64,000 nt of DNA. Origin: Actinoallomurus sp048498315 (lineage in GTDB: Bacteria > Actinomycetota > Actinomycetes > Streptosporangiales > Streptosporangiaceae). The translations under genes and the position numbers were made by a program. Every line of letters begins with the position of its first letter. Within the stretch, counting starts at the first letter, position 1. The notes under the pieces are model-generated. The model made no database searches. It saw only the letters and a program-made list of their open reading frames with translations, and was not told where the DNA came from. The DNA lies in contig JBEHYF010000005.1 in the NCBI GenBank assembly GCA_048498315.1, positions 1 through 64,000 of the forward strand, written 5' to 3'. Positions 37,616 through 49,034 of the stretch are shown here, piece by piece.

Positions 37616-38155
37616 TCACCGAGCTTCGGTGTCCGGGGCGCCGTCCCCGGTTGTGCAGCGGATCGGCACCGGCTTGACGTCGCAGAGGGCGAACAGGTCG
37701 AGGGTGTGGATGCCCAGCGCGGTGCACGGCTCTCCGGTGGCCGTGTAGACGACCTCGTCGACGCTCACGGCGCGCTGGTCGACCAGCATCGGCATCTCGG
37801 CCGGAAGCAGGAGCGGCGCCACGAGGTCGGCCGCGTAGTCGGTGATCTCGTTGATCAGGTCGCAGGGCGCCGGGCATACGGCGGGCACGGCGACCGCGTC
37901 GGCGACGACGTCGGCGTCCGGGCGGGTGCCCGCGGTGACGAGCACGGCGATCAGGTCGCAGGGCTTGGCCGCCACGGGCATCGTGCCTCCTCCGCCGCAG
38001 GACGCGTACACGCGGACGCACAGGCAGCGCTCCGGGGGCAGCCCGAGGGTCTCGGGCAGCTCGTCGGCGCAGGTGATCGGCCTTGGCAACTGCACGATCT
38101 CGTGGGCCGTCTGGTGCTCTAGCAACAGGCGATGGATGGCGAGTGCGTCCTTCAT
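37616..38155 (-). CDS. YbaK/ProX-like aminoacyl-tRNA deacylase domain protein
   Basis: 179 residues from ATG 38155, preceded by GGAGAACACG (a further ATG at 38194 has no such site). KDALAIHRLLLEHQTAHEIV, then LPRPITCADELPETLGLPPE, is the start of the YbaK/prolyl-tRNA-synthetase-associated fold. DYAADLVAPLLLPAEMP and DEVVYTATGEPCTALGI match its later strands. It contains ten cysteines, unusually many, replacing residues in the middle of the fold. Proteins of this fold trim mischarged tRNAs; activity here is uncertain. Confidence 0.75.
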   Translation of the reverse strand: MKDALAIHRLLLEHQTAHEIVQLPRPITCADELPETLGLPPERCLCVRVYASCGGGGTMPVAAKPCDLIAVLVTAGTRPDADVVADAVAVPAVCPAPCDLINEITDYAADLVAPLLLPAEMPMLVDQRAVSVDEVVYTATGEPCTALGIHTLDLFALCDVKPVPIRCTTGDGAPDTEAR

Positions 38156-38270
38156 CGTGTTCTCCGTGGCCTCGTCCTGCGAATTTACCCTCATTTCGGG
38201 TGATTAGCGGATCTACCTCCGTGCGATTCGTGTTTTGCGGGTCACGTGCGAGGACCTACGCTCGGGTGCC

Positions 38271-39701
38271 GTGCCGAAGGACGACGACCTCACCTCTGAC
38301 CAGCACGCGGCGGTCGGCGAGCTGCTGCGCCGCGTCACCCCGCTCGCCGAGGCCCTCGGCCGCCGGTTCGCCGCGGCCGGCCACGAGCTGGCACTCGTCG
38401 GCGGGCCGGTCCGCGACGCCCTGCTCGGGCGTACGGTCAGCGACCTCGACTTCACGACCGACGCCCACCCCGAGGAGGTGCTCCGCATCGTCGAGGGCTG
38501 GGCGGACGCCGTGTGGACGATCGGCATCGAGTTCGGCACGGTGGGCCTGCGCAAGGGCGACCACCAGCTCGAGATCACGACGTACCGCAGCGAGGCCTAC
38601 GACCCGAAGTCGCGCAAGCCCGCGGTCGCCTACGGCACCTCGCTCGGGGACGACCTCGCCCGCCGCGACTTCGCGGTGAACGCCATGGCCGCCCGGCTGC
38701 CCGGATACGACTTCGTCGACCTGTACGGCGGCCTGCGCGATCTGCGCGACAAGCTGATCCGCACGCCGGGCCGGCCGGAGGACTCCTTCGGCGACGACCC
38801 CCTGCGCATGCTGCGCGCGGCCCGCTTCGCCGCCCAGCTCGGCTTCACGGTCGCCCCGCCCGTCGTCGCCGCGATGACCGAGATGGCCGGCCGCATCGAG
38901 ATCGTCTCCGCCGAGCGGATCCGCGACGAGCTGTCCAAGCTGATCTGCGCCGCGCATCCGCGTGCCGGCCTGGCCCTGCTCGTCGACACCGGCCTGGCCG
39001 ACCGGGTGCTGCCCGAGCTGCCCAAGCTCCGCCTGGAGATCGACGAGCACCACCGGCACAAGGACGTCTACGAGCACTCCCTGATCGTCCTGGACAAGGC
39101 CATCGCCCAGGAGGACGACGGCCCCGACCTCATCCTGCGGCTGGCCGCGCTCCTGCACGACATCGGCAAACCGAAGACCCGCTCGTTCGTGCCCGGCGGC
39201 CGCGTGACGTTCCACCACCACGAGGTGGTCGGCGCCGCGATGGCCCGCAGCCGCCTCACCGCCCTGCGCTACCCCAAGGATGTCGTCAATGACGTGTCCC
39301 GGCTGGTCGAGCTGCACCTGCGCTTCCACGGGTACGGCACCGGGGAGTGGACCGACTCGGCGGTGCGCCGCTACGTGCGCGACGCCGGTCACCTGCTGCC
39401 CCGGCTGCACAAGCTCACCCGCGCCGACTGCACCACCCGCAACCGCCGCAAGGCCGCGGCGCTCGCCCGCACCTACGACGACCTCGAACGCCGGATCACC
39501 CGCCTGGAGAAGGAAGAGGAGCTGGCGAAGATCCGCCCGGAGCTCGACGGCAACGAGATCCAGCAGATCCTCGGCATCAAGCCCGGCCCCGCCGTCGGGC
39601 GCGCCTACAAGTTCCTGCTCGACCTGCGCCTCGACCGCGGGCCGATCGGTAAGGAGGCCGCCGCCGAGGCGCTGCGCGAATGGGCGCGCGGCCAGGAGTG
39701 A
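38271..39701 (+). CDS. CCA tRNA nucleotidyltransferase
   Basis: 476 residues from GTG 38271 (an earlier in-frame start at 38235 is possible). The class II head domain shows LVGGPVRDALLGRTVSDLDF with the GGxVRD and DxD motifs, RRDFAVNAMA and DPLRMLRAARFAAQLGF. An HD phosphohydrolase domain follows (LAALLHDIGKPKTR). It adds or repairs the CCA end of tRNAs. That is directly relevant here because tRNA-Ile (6667) lacks an encoded CCA. It is divergent from the YbaK-like gene. Confidence 0.95.
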   Translation: MPKDDDLTSDQHAAVGELLRRVTPLAEALGRRFAAAGHELALVGGPVRDALLGRTVSDLDFTTDAHPEEVLRIVEGWADAVWTIGIEFGTVGLRKGDHQLEITTYRSEAYDPKSRKPAVAYGTSLGDDLARRDFAVNAMAARLPGYDFVDLYGGLRDLRDKLIRTPGRPEDSFGDDPLRMLRAARFAAQLGFTVAPPVVAAMTEMAGRIEIVSAERIRDELSKLICAAHPRAGLALLVDTGLADRVLPELPKLRLEIDEHHRHKDVYEHSLIVLDKAIAQEDDGPDLILRLAALLHDIGKPKTRSFVPGGRVTFHHHEVVGAAMARSRLTALRYPKDVVNDVSRLVELHLRFHGYGTGEWTDSAVRRYVRDAGHLLPRLHKLTRADCTTRNRRKAAALARTYDDLERRITRLEKEEELAKIRPELDGNEIQQILGIKPGPAVGRAYKFLLDLRLDRGPIGKEAAAEALREWARGQE

Positions 39702-39763
39702 CGCCGCGCCGTTCGCCGGGGTGGCCTGCGGCGACGTCGGCGATGGTGCGATCATCGGTTCGC

Positions 39764-41038
39764 ATGGCACCCGAGGAGCTGCTCGCGTTCGACCGCGAGC
39801 ACATCTGGCATCCCTACGCGTCCAGCCCCGCGGCCACGCCCGTGCACGCGGTGACCTCGGCCCGGGGGGCCTGCCTGACGCTCGCCGACGGCCGGCGGCT
39901 CGTCGACGGCATGGCGTCCTGGTGGGCCGCGATCCACGGGTACGCCCACCCCGTGCTCGACGCCGCCATCACCCGTCAGCTCGGCGACATGGCGCACGTC
40001 ATGTTCGGCGGCCTCACGCACGCACCCGCCGTACGGCTGGCGCGGCTGCTGGTGCGCATCACGCCGGAGCCGCTGACGAAGGTGTTCTTCGCCGATTCCG
40101 GGTCGGTGTCCGTCGAAGTCGCGATCAAGATGGCGCTGCAGTACTGGCGGTCGCGCGGCCGCCCCGGCAAGAGCAGGCTGTGCACCGTCCGCGGCGGCTA
40201 CCACGGCGACACCTTCGGCGCGATGGCGGTCTGCGACCCGGTCGGCGGCATGCACCACCTGTTCGCCGACGTGCTGCCGCGGCACGTCTTCGCGCCGCCG
40301 CCGCCCGCCGGGTTCGAGGACGGCTACGCGGCCGAGCTGGCCGCCCTGGTCGAATCGCACGCGGGCGAGCTGGCCGCGATCATCGTCGAGCCGGTCGTGC
40401 AGGGCGCCGGCGGCATGCGCTTCTACCACCCCGAGTACCTCCGGCTGTTCCGGGACCTCGCCGACGCCTTCGACACGCTGCTGATCTTCGACGAGATCGC
40501 CACCGGTTTCGGGCGCACCGGGACGCTGTTCGCCGCCGGGCACGCCGACGTGTCGCCGGACATCATGTGCGTAGGCAAAGCGCTGACCGGCGGTTACCTG
40601 ACGATGGCGGCGACGCTGTGCACGGACCGGGTGGCCCGCGGCATCAGCGACGGTGAGGCCGGCGTGCTCATGCACGGCCCGACCTTCATGGCCAATCCGC
40701 TGGCTTGTTCCGTCGCGACGGCGTCCGTCGAGCTGCTGCTGGAACGTGACTGGCAGGCCGAGGTCGCGCGGATCGAGCATCTGCTCATCACCGGACTCGA
40801 ACCCGCGCGGGGTCTGCCCGGTGTCGCGGACGTGCGGGTGCTGGGCGCGATCGGAGTGATCGAGACGGTGCGGCCGGTCGACGTCGCCGCCGTGCAGGAC
40901 ACCGCGATGGCGCACGGCGTGTGGCTGCGCCCGTTCCGCAACCTGATCTACACGATGCCGCCGTACGTCTGCACGCCCGCGGAGATCGGCCAGATCACCA
41001 CCGCCATGGTCGCCGCCGCCGGAACCGCCGCTCCCTGA
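39764..41038 (+). CDS. bioA: Adenosylmethionine-8-amino-7-oxononanoate aminotransferase
   Basis: 424 residues from ATG 39764, beginning MAPEELLAFDREHIWHPYAS. It is a class III PLP aminotransferase: LIFDEIATGFGRTGTLFAAG holds the PLP-binding Asp and CVGKALTGGYLTMAATL the Schiff-base Lys. HIWHPY and ASWWAAIHGYAHPVLD are BioA-specific. It makes 7,8-diaminopelargonic acid in biotin synthesis. No bioB, bioF or bioD is nearby, so it is a solitary gene here. It overlaps nothing and lies 62 bases past the CCA transferase. Confidence 0.93.
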   Translation: MAPEELLAFDREHIWHPYASSPAATPVHAVTSARGACLTLADGRRLVDGMASWWAAIHGYAHPVLDAAITRQLGDMAHVMFGGLTHAPAVRLARLLVRITPEPLTKVFFADSGSVSVEVAIKMALQYWRSRGRPGKSRLCTVRGGYHGDTFGAMAVCDPVGGMHHLFADVLPRHVFAPPPPAGFEDGYAAELAALVESHAGELAAIIVEPVVQGAGGMRFYHPEYLRLFRDLADAFDTLLIFDEIATGFGRTGTLFAAGHADVSPDIMCVGKALTGGYLTMAATLCTDRVARGISDGEAGVLMHGPTFMANPLACSVATASVELLLERDWQAEVARIEHLLITGLEPARGLPGVADVRVLGAIGVIETVRPVDVAAVQDTAMAHGVWLRPFRNLIYTMPPYVCTPAEIGQITTAMVAAAGTAAP

Positions 41039-41150
41039 CGGCGCCGCGCCGCCGTCCGGACGGCCCGCCGTACGGTCCGCCCGATCGTCGCCCGGCCCCG
41101 CCCGCAGCCCCTGGGCCGTTTCCCCTGTGGTCGTCTCAGCGGTGGTCGTC

Positions 41151-42461
41151 TCAGCGGTGGCCGGCGGCCGGGCGGGCCACGGCCGGTTCGGGGCGGGCGC
41201 TGCGCCGGACGACGCTGTACGCGATGGCGGCCAGCGTGTAGCCGCCGCCGATCAGGGCCAGAGCCGGGTACGAGCGGCCGGTGGGCGGCAGCATCGCCGC
41301 CGCGACCGCGAACCCGGCGACGTACAGGCCATTGAAGATCATGTCGTAGAAGGAGAAGACCCGGCCGCGGTAGGCGTCGGCCACGGTCGTCTGCACGATC
41401 GTGTCCACGCACAGCTTCACGCCCTGCGCCATCAGGCCGAGCACGAACGCACCGGCGACGTAGGGGGAACGGGCGAACGGCGCGGCGAACACCAGCTCGG
41501 CGACGGCCGCGATGCCGAGCTGCGCGGCGATCCAGGTCTCCTTGCGGATCCGCTCGGTGACCGTAGGGGTGACCACGGCGGCGAGGAAGTATCCGGCGCC
41601 CGACACGACGAGCACGAGCGCGAACCCGCCCATCCCGGCCGTGACGCTGTCCGAGAAATAGTTGCGGAACAGCAGCACCGTCATGATCGTCGCGATGCCG
41701 TAGAGGAAGCGGTGCGCGCCGATGGCGCCGAGCGCGGCGGCGGCCGGGCGCCGCTCCCGCACGTGCCGCGCGCCGTCGAGCAGGCCGTGCACGACCTCGC
41801 GCAGCGCCTCGCGGGTGCGCGGCGGCGCGGCGCCGGCCTCCGGGCCGAGCAGGTCGCGGTCCATCGTGGTCGCGGCGAGCGCGGTGAACACATACGCCAG
41901 CGCGGCGGCGAGCAGCACCAGCGCGGTGCCGTGGCGGTCGGCGCCGAACGCCAGCCGCAGCAGGTAGCCGGCGCCCGCACCGCCGAAGGTCATCATCGTG
42001 CCGGAGGTGACCGACACGGCGTTGGCCGTGATCAGCTCGGGCTCGGACACGACCCGGGGCAGCGCGGCGGACAGCGCGGACAGGAAGAACCGGTTGATCG
42101 CCAGCACGGTGAGCGCGGCGAGAAAGAACGGCATGCCGTCGTCGCCGCGGGCGAGCAGCGCGGCGGTCACGACGACCGCGAGCGCGCGCAGCAGCGGCGC
42201 GAACGCGAGGATCTGGCGGCGCCGCCAGCGGTCGATGAACACCCCGGCGAACGGGCCGAGGATGGAGTAGGGCAGCAGCAGCACGGCCGCGGTCGCCGCC
42301 GCCTCGGCCGCGGTGGCCTGCTGCTCGGGAGAGAACAGGACGTATCCGGCCACGCCGACCTGGAAGACGCCGTCGGCCAGCGCCGAGACGACCCGTGTGG
42401 CGAGGAGGCGCCGGAAGCCCTGCCCCCGGATCACCAGGTGCAGGTCGGCGGCGTAGGACAC
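41151..42461 (-). CDS. MFS transporter
   Basis: 436 residues, about 12 membrane helices. The motif between helices 2 and 3 reads GPFAGVFIDRWRRRQIL, the major-facilitator motif A (G-x3-D-R-x-G/R-R-R). Substrate unknown; the layout resembles the MFS_3/enterobactin-exporter-like group. ATG 42461. It stands alone between bioA and the peptide ABC importer. Confidence 0.85.
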   Translation of the reverse strand: MSYAADLHLVIRGQGFRRLLATRVVSALADGVFQVGVAGYVLFSPEQQATAAEAAATAAVLLLPYSILGPFAGVFIDRWRRRQILAFAPLLRALAVVVTAALLARGDDGMPFFLAALTVLAINRFFLSALSAALPRVVSEPELITANAVSVTSGTMMTFGGAGAGYLLRLAFGADRHGTALVLLAAALAYVFTALAATTMDRDLLGPEAGAAPPRTREALREVVHGLLDGARHVRERRPAAAALGAIGAHRFLYGIATIMTVLLFRNYFSDSVTAGMGGFALVLVVSGAGYFLAAVVTPTVTERIRKETWIAAQLGIAAVAELVFAAPFARSPYVAGAFVLGLMAQGVKLCVDTIVQTTVADAYRGRVFSFYDMIFNGLYVAGFAVAAAMLPPTGRSYPALALIGGGYTLAAIAYSVVRRSARPEPAVARPAAGHR

Positions 42462-42574
42462 GCTGCCAGCCTAACGGTCCCCGCTGGGCGACCCGTTCCG
42501 GGCAGGCGCCGGGAAGGGCGTCCGGGATGGCGACCGGGGAGGTGTCCGGGAAGACGTCGTGCCGGGGAAGGGAA

Positions 42575-42615
42575 GAGGCCGCCCGGCGGAGCGCGGGGCT
42601 CCGGCAGGCGGCCTC
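42575..42615 (-). terminator. Terminator after the peptide ABC operon
   Basis: GAGGCCGCC at 42575-42583 and GGCGGCCTC at 42607-42615 form a 9-base perfect stem with a GC-rich, partly folding loop, 17 bases past the last permease gene. Confidence 0.75.
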
Positions 42616-42631
42616 GACCGGGCGGTGCCGG

Positions 42632-43591
42632 TCACTCGACGCGGACGCGGGGGTCCAGGAACGAGTAGCCGATGTCCACGATGAGGTTCGCCACGACCAC
42701 GAACAGCGCCGTCAGCAGCGTCACGCCCAGAATCACCGGCGTGTCGCCCTGCACGATCGAGTTGTAGACGAGCTGGCCGATGCCCTGCAGGCCGAACACC
42801 TTCTCGGTGACGATCGTCGAGCCGATCAGCGCGCCGAGGTCGACGCCGAGCTGGGTGACCACCGGGGTCAGCGCGGCCCGCAGGCCGTGCCGGTAGATGA
42901 CCCGCCGCTCCGACAGGCCCTTGGCCCGCGCGGTGCGGATGTAGTCCTCGCCGAGGACGTCCATCATCGACCCGCGGGTGAGCCGCGTGTAGGTGGCGAC
43001 GATGAGGAACGCCAGCGCGATCCACGGCAGCATCATGTGCTGCAGGAAGCCGGTGAAGTCGTCGAACGGTGAGACGTACTGCCCGGTCTGGAACAGGTGG
43101 ATGCCGATGTCGCCGAACTTCGTGATGAAGAAGAACGGCAGCAGCAGCGCCATGAGGAACGGCGGGATCGACAGCCCGATCAGCACGAACACCGTCGAGA
43201 CGCGGTCGAGGACGCTCCGGGCGCGGGTGGCGCTGAGCACGCCCGTCATGATGCCGCCCACGAACCACAGCACCGCGGCGCCGAACACCAGCCACAGCGT
43301 GGCCGGCAACCGGTCGGCGATCAGCGACGACACCTTCGACTGGGTGACGTAGGAGTAGCCCAGGTTCCCGGTGAAGGTATTGCGCAGGAAGTCCCAGTAC
43401 TGGACGAGGAACGGCCGGTCGAGGCCGAGGTTGTGCTGGATCTGCTGCACCGTCGCCGTGGACGCCCGCGGGCCGGCGATCACGCGCGCCACCGGCGTCG
43501 GAGCCAGGTGGAGCAGGCAGAAGACGGTGGTCGTGACCAGCCACAGGACGAGGACGCCGAACAGGATCCGCCGGATGATGAATCGGAACAT
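42632..43591 (-). CDS. Peptide ABC transporter permease (DppB type)
   Basis: 319 residues. It begins MFRFIIRRILFGVLVLWLV, the usual DppB/OppB first helix. The EAA loop that contacts the ATPases is seen in GEDYIRTARAKGLSERRVIY. Six membrane helices. ATG 43591 is seven bases past the DppC-type stop. Last gene of the five-gene importer operon. Confidence 0.95.
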   Translation of the reverse strand: MFRFIIRRILFGVLVLWLVTTTVFCLLHLAPTPVARVIAGPRASTATVQQIQHNLGLDRPFLVQYWDFLRNTFTGNLGYSYVTQSKVSSLIADRLPATLWLVFGAAVLWFVGGIMTGVLSATRARSVLDRVSTVFVLIGLSIPPFLMALLLPFFFITKFGDIGIHLFQTGQYVSPFDDFTGFLQHMMLPWIALAFLIVATYTRLTRGSMMDVLGEDYIRTARAKGLSERRVIYRHGLRAALTPVVTQLGVDLGALIGSTIVTEKVFGLQGIGQLVYNSIVQGDTPVILGVTLLTALFVVVANLIVDIGYSFLDPRVRVE

Positions 43592-43598
43592 CGCTGGC

Positions 43599-44557
43599 CT
43601 ACTTTCGGCTGATGAGACGTTCGCTGCGCGGGTCGAACGCGTCGCGGATGCCGTCTCCGAGCAGGTTGAACGCCAGGGTGGTCAGCAGCAGCAGCCCGCC
43701 GGGCACGAACAGCAGCCACAGCGACGTGCGATAGTCGGCGTCGCCCAGCATGCTGCCCCAGCTCGGCATGGGCGGCTGGATGCCGACCCCGAGGAACGAC
43801 AGCGTCGCCTCGAAGACGATCGACGTCGGCACCAGCAGCGAGGCGAGCACGGTGACCGGCGCGACCAGGTTCGGCAGGATGTCGATCCGCATGATGCGCC
43901 AGCGGCTCGCGCCCAGCGACCGGGCGGCCTCGATGAACTCCTTCTCCTTCAGCGACATGACCTGGCCGCGGACGATGCGGGCCATGGCCGCGAACGAGAA
44001 GAACGCGATCACCGAGATCGTCACCACCATGCTGACCCACGTCGAGTGCGGCCGGAACGTCGTGGCGATCACGATGGCGACCAGCAGGTACGGGAAGGAC
44101 AGCACGACGTCCATGAACCGGGCGAGGACGGTGTCGACCGCGCCGCCGAGGAACCCGGCCAGCGTGCCGACCGTCACCCCGGTGATCGTGGCGAGCAGCG
44201 TCGCGGCCACGCCGACGACCAGCGAGATCCGGGCGCCGTACGCGGCGCGCACCAGCACGTCGCGGCCCAGCGGGTCGGCACCGAGCCAGAACTTCTTGTT
44301 CGGCCCCACCGGCAGGCCCCACGAGTCGCGGGCCTGGTCGGGGTACTGGGCGTAGTACGGGTGGTGCGTGATCGAGGCGATCAGCGGGGCGCAGATCGCG
44401 AACAGGACGATGCACACCAGCACGACGACCGAGGCGACCGCCATCTTGTCGTGCATGAGCCGCGACATGGCCAGCCGGAACGGGCTGCGCCCCTCGATCC
44501 TGCGACCGGGCGCCTCGGCGTCGGCCGGGATGGTGTCGGCGGTGAGCTCGCTGAGAC

Positions 44558-44561
<4 letters not shown>
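43599..44561 (-). CDS. Peptide ABC transporter permease (DppC type)
   Basis: 320 residues from ATG 44561, overlapping the preceding ATPase stop by four bases. LGADPLGRDVLVRAAYGARI is the DppC/OppC hallmark, and KEFIEAARSLGASRWRIMRI is its EAA loop. It forms the channel with the DppB-type permease. Confidence 0.95.
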
Positions 44562-45630
<1,069 letters not shown>

Positions 45631-45634
<4 letters not shown>

Positions 45635-46668
45635 GTGATCACCTCCTTGCGGCCCTGCCTGGCGGCGGCGGTCCGCTGCTCCTCGGTCTCGGCGGTCAGG
45701 CCGACGGCCCGGTCCGGCAGCCAGCACGCGGACGCGTGGCCGGGGCCGACGGCCCGCAGCGGCGGCTCGTCGGTGCGGCACCGGTCCATGACGTACGGGC
45801 AGCGCGGGTGGAACGAGCACCCGGACGGCGGGTTGATCAGGCTCGGCGGCTGCCCGGCGATCGGCACCAGCCGGCCGCCGCGGGCGCTCACGCCGCTGGG
45901 GATCGACCGGAGCAGGCCGGCCGTGTACGGGTGGTGCGGGCGGTAGTAGAGGGTGCGCCGGTCGGTGTGCTCGACCGGTTTGCCGGCGTACATGACCATG
46001 ACGTCGTCGGCCAGGTCGGCGATGACGCCCAGGTCATGCGTGATCACGATGAGGGCGGTGTCGAGCTCGCGCTGCAGGCGCACCATCAGGTCGAGGATCT
46101 GTGCCTGCACGGTGGCGTCCAGCGCGGTCGTCGGCTCGTCCGCGATGATCAGCTTGGGGTTCAGCGCGAGCGCCATGGCGATCATCGCGCGCTGGCGCAT
46201 GCCGCCGGAGAACTGGTGCGGGTAGTCGTCCACGCGGCGGTCGGGCTGCGGGATGCCGACCATGCCGAGCAGCTCGATCGCGCGCCCCCGCGCGGCGGCC
46301 TTGGAGACGTCCGGCTCGTGCGTCCGGATCATCTCCACGATCTGCCAGCCGACCTTGAACAGCGGGTGCAGGCTGGACAGCGGGTCCTGGAAGATCATCG
46401 AGATCTGCGGGCCGCGGATGCGGCGGAGCCGGTCGGGACCCATCGAGAGCAGGTCCTCGCCTTCGAAGAGGGCCTGCCCGGAGACCTTCGCGCCCGGGGT
46501 GAGACCCATGAGGGTCTGGGTGCTCACGCTCTTGCCGGAGCCGGATTCGCCGACGATGCCGAGCGTCTTCCCGCGGTCCACGCTGAACGTCACTCCGCGA
46601 ACCGCCTGTACGACGCCGTCCGAGGTGTTGAAAGAGACCTTTAGGTCTTTGACCTCGAGAAGGCTCAT
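45631..46668 (-). CDS. Peptide ABC transporter ATPase (DppD/OppD type)
   Basis: 345 residues from ATG 46668 following GGGGAGGAC. Walker A GIVGESGSGKSVSTQTLMGL, signature QFSGGMRQRAMIAMALALNP and Walker B LIIADEPTTALDATVQ are present. The tail NPPSGCSFHPRCPYVMDRC carries the four-cysteine motif. It pairs with the DppF-type subunit to power import. Confidence 0.96.
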
Positions 46669-46835
46669 GTCCTCCCCTTCGGGAAGCAGGGATAGGGGCC
46701 GCACGTCGAGGTGAGGTGCGATCGAAGGTTACCCAGAGTGAGGATGTGGTCCGGACCGCGTCTCGCCCTCGGCATGGTCATGGCCGGGTACGCCCGCGTC
46801 CTGGCGGCGCACCCGGCCGTCTTACCAGGTCGGCT

Positions 46836-48620
46836 CTAGGAGAGCCATATGAGGCTGTAGTCGTACGTCTGGAACGCCGGGAGGAACTGGGCGCCCCGCA
46901 CCCGCTTCGACTGGTACGTGGTGTAGGACTGTGTGATCAGCGGAACGATCGCCGCGTCCTGCATCACCAGCTTGTTGACCTGGAACCAGTCCTGCTGGGC
47001 CTCGGCCTGGGTCTGCGCCTGGTTCGCCTTGTCGATCAGGGCGTTGACCTGCGGGTTGTTGTAGTCGCCGTAGTCGACGGAGTTCGGGTCGTACTGGCGG
47101 CCGTCGAACAGCGGCTGCAGGCCGGAACGGCCGTTGTTGCCGTACCAGTCCGGGCCCCAGCCCGGCGCCGCGATGTCCCACTTGCCGGCCTTGGCGTCGG
47201 CCGGGGTGACCAGCGTCTTGCCGTAGAAGTCGCCGTTGGTGTCCGGCGTCATCTGCACGGTGATGCCGCAGGCCTGCAGGTTCGCCTGGATCGACTGGGC
47301 GTTCTTCGGGTGGTTGCTGTTGGTGCGGTACGGGAACTTCAGCGTCAGCCCGTTCGGGTAGCCGGCCTGGGCGAGCATCTGCTTGCACTTGGCCGGGTCA
47401 CCGGCGTCGTTCGGCGTCGGGTACGGGTTGAAGTCCGCCTGGTAGCCGACGTTGCCCGGGGCCACAGCCGAGTGCACCGGTTGCGCGATGTGCACGCCTC
47501 CGTAGTTCTTGGCGATCGCGGTCTTGTCGATCGCGTACTCGATCGCCTGCCGGACCTCCTTCTTCTTCAACGCGCCGCCGTCGTTCGGGCTGAGCAGGTT
47601 GAACACGATGTACGGGTTCACGGCCGGGGTCTGCTGGATCCTGAACCGCGGGTCCTTGGCCTCGGCGAGTCGCGGGATCGCCGAGGTCGGCACCGGCTGG
47701 TCCCAGGCGAGATCGGCGGTGCCCTGCTCGATCTGCTGCTGCACCTGGTCGGGGGAGTCCTGGCCGAGGTCGATCTCGATGCGGTCGACGTAGGCCTTTC
47801 GCAGCTCATCGGCGGCGGCGTCCCAGGCGGGGTCCCGTTCCAGGATGAACTTCTTCTCGCTGTAGGAGGTCATCTGGTACGGGCCGTCGGAGATCGTGTG
47901 CTCCCGGAACTCCTTGCTGTCCGGGATGTAGTTGTCGTACTCCTTCGGCGCCGCCGAGGCGAAGGACATGCCGATGATGTTCAGGAAGTCACCGGCGGGC
48001 CGCTTCAGCGTGACGACGAGGGTCTTGTCGTCCTTGGCCGTGTAGCCGGAGATGTCATGACTTTCCTGGTAAGCGGCCATCGCGCTGGCGGACTTCGGGT
48101 CCACCTTGGCGTAGCCCTTGCAGAAGTCCGCCATGCCGACGATCAGATCGGTGTAGTACGGCGCACCGGCGGGTGCCGCCGGGTTGCAGGTGCGCTTGAG
48201 CCCGCGGACGAAATCGGCCGCGGTGACCGGCCGGGGCGGCCGGGTGTTCCACTTCAGGCCGTCCCGCAGCTTGATCGTATAGGTCTTCCCGTCGGCGCTG
48301 ATGCCGCCGTTCTGCTTGGTCGGGATCTCCGCCGCGGCGTCCGGGACGATCGGGATGGTGTCCTGGAAATTGTTCGACGCCTTGTTCGTGAAGAGCGTGA
48401 GCGCCCAGTTCCGCGAGAAGCCCTGGTTCACGGCGCTGTACGCGCTCGCGGGGTCGATGTGGTCGGGCAGGGACGACCCGGAGATCTTCAGCGTGCCACC
48501 CTTCGTGGGCGTACCGTTGTCAGAGCCGCCGTTCGAGCCCCCTCCGCCACACGCGGCGAGGGTGACGGCGAGCGTGCCGATGGCGGCAGCCGCCTTCAAC
48601 CCCGTCTTTTCGCTTGACAT
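46836..48620 (-). CDS. Peptide-binding lipoprotein of the ABC importer
   Basis: 594 residues from ATG 48620 after GGAGGGCGTAC. A lipobox TLAACGGGG puts the lipid on Cys24. It belongs to the SBP_bac_5 family (GKTYTIKLRDGLKWNTRPPR, AIEYAIDKTAIAKNYGG). It captures the substrate outside the membrane and delivers it to the permeases encoded downstream. 167 bases separate it from dppD, perhaps with partial attenuation between. Substrate is probably oligopeptides; family members may also take other compounds. Confidence 0.94.
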   Translation of the reverse strand: MSSEKTGLKAAAAIGTLAVTLAACGGGGSNGGSDNGTPTKGGTLKISGSSLPDHIDPASAYSAVNQGFSRNWALTLFTNKASNNFQDTIPIVPDAAAEIPTKQNGGISADGKTYTIKLRDGLKWNTRPPRPVTAADFVRGLKRTCNPAAPAGAPYYTDLIVGMADFCKGYAKVDPKSASAMAAYQESHDISGYTAKDDKTLVVTLKRPAGDFLNIIGMSFASAAPKEYDNYIPDSKEFREHTISDGPYQMTSYSEKKFILERDPAWDAAADELRKAYVDRIEIDLGQDSPDQVQQQIEQGTADLAWDQPVPTSAIPRLAEAKDPRFRIQQTPAVNPYIVFNLLSPNDGGALKKKEVRQAIEYAIDKTAIAKNYGGVHIAQPVHSAVAPGNVGYQADFNPYPTPNDAGDPAKCKQMLAQAGYPNGLTLKFPYRTNSNHPKNAQSIQANLQACGITVQMTPDTNGDFYGKTLVTPADAKAGKWDIAAPGWGPDWYGNNGRSGLQPLFDGRQYDPNSVDYGDYNNPQVNALIDKANQAQTQAEAQQDWFQVNKLVMQDAAIVPLITQSYTTYQSKRVRGAQFLPAFQTYDYSLIWLS

Positions 48621-49034
48621 GTACGCCCTCCATCCGGCCGTGCTGGCCGTCGTGGGGCACTGCATGACGTACTCACTGCGGCGTAGCCCTGGCGGCGCCT
48701 CCGCCAATTGTTCCTCGTTTTTCTCTCACCGATCCCGGCGACACGGCCGGACGGATCCGATCCGGCGCGCGGCGCCGCCGATCCGTCCGTGGCGTACCCG
48801 GCCTACGAACGTGGCATCCGGACCGGCTGACGACAGGGTACGTTCCAGTCCCAAATGCGGGCGAAAGCGACAGTCCCTGAACGCGCCGGCGGACCTCGCC
48901 CGGAGTCCCGCGGACATGCGCGAGGGGCCCGCGCGCACCGCGTACGGACCCCCCACAGGGCTCATCCGTTTCCCGGACCGACCCTCTGACTCACCTGCCG
49001 CGCTGAACGGCCGGGTTCGCCTCCTCGGCTCACC
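48621..49034. other. Intergenic between importer operon and ino1
   Basis: 414 bases. It should contain the importer promoter (minus) and the ino1 3' end. No gene or clear hairpin was identified. Confidence 0.4.

Noticed and set aside
38235..38270. Earlier start for the CCA transferase
   Set aside because: Possible, but the added 12 residues look unlike the family and GTG 38271 gives the usual N-terminus.
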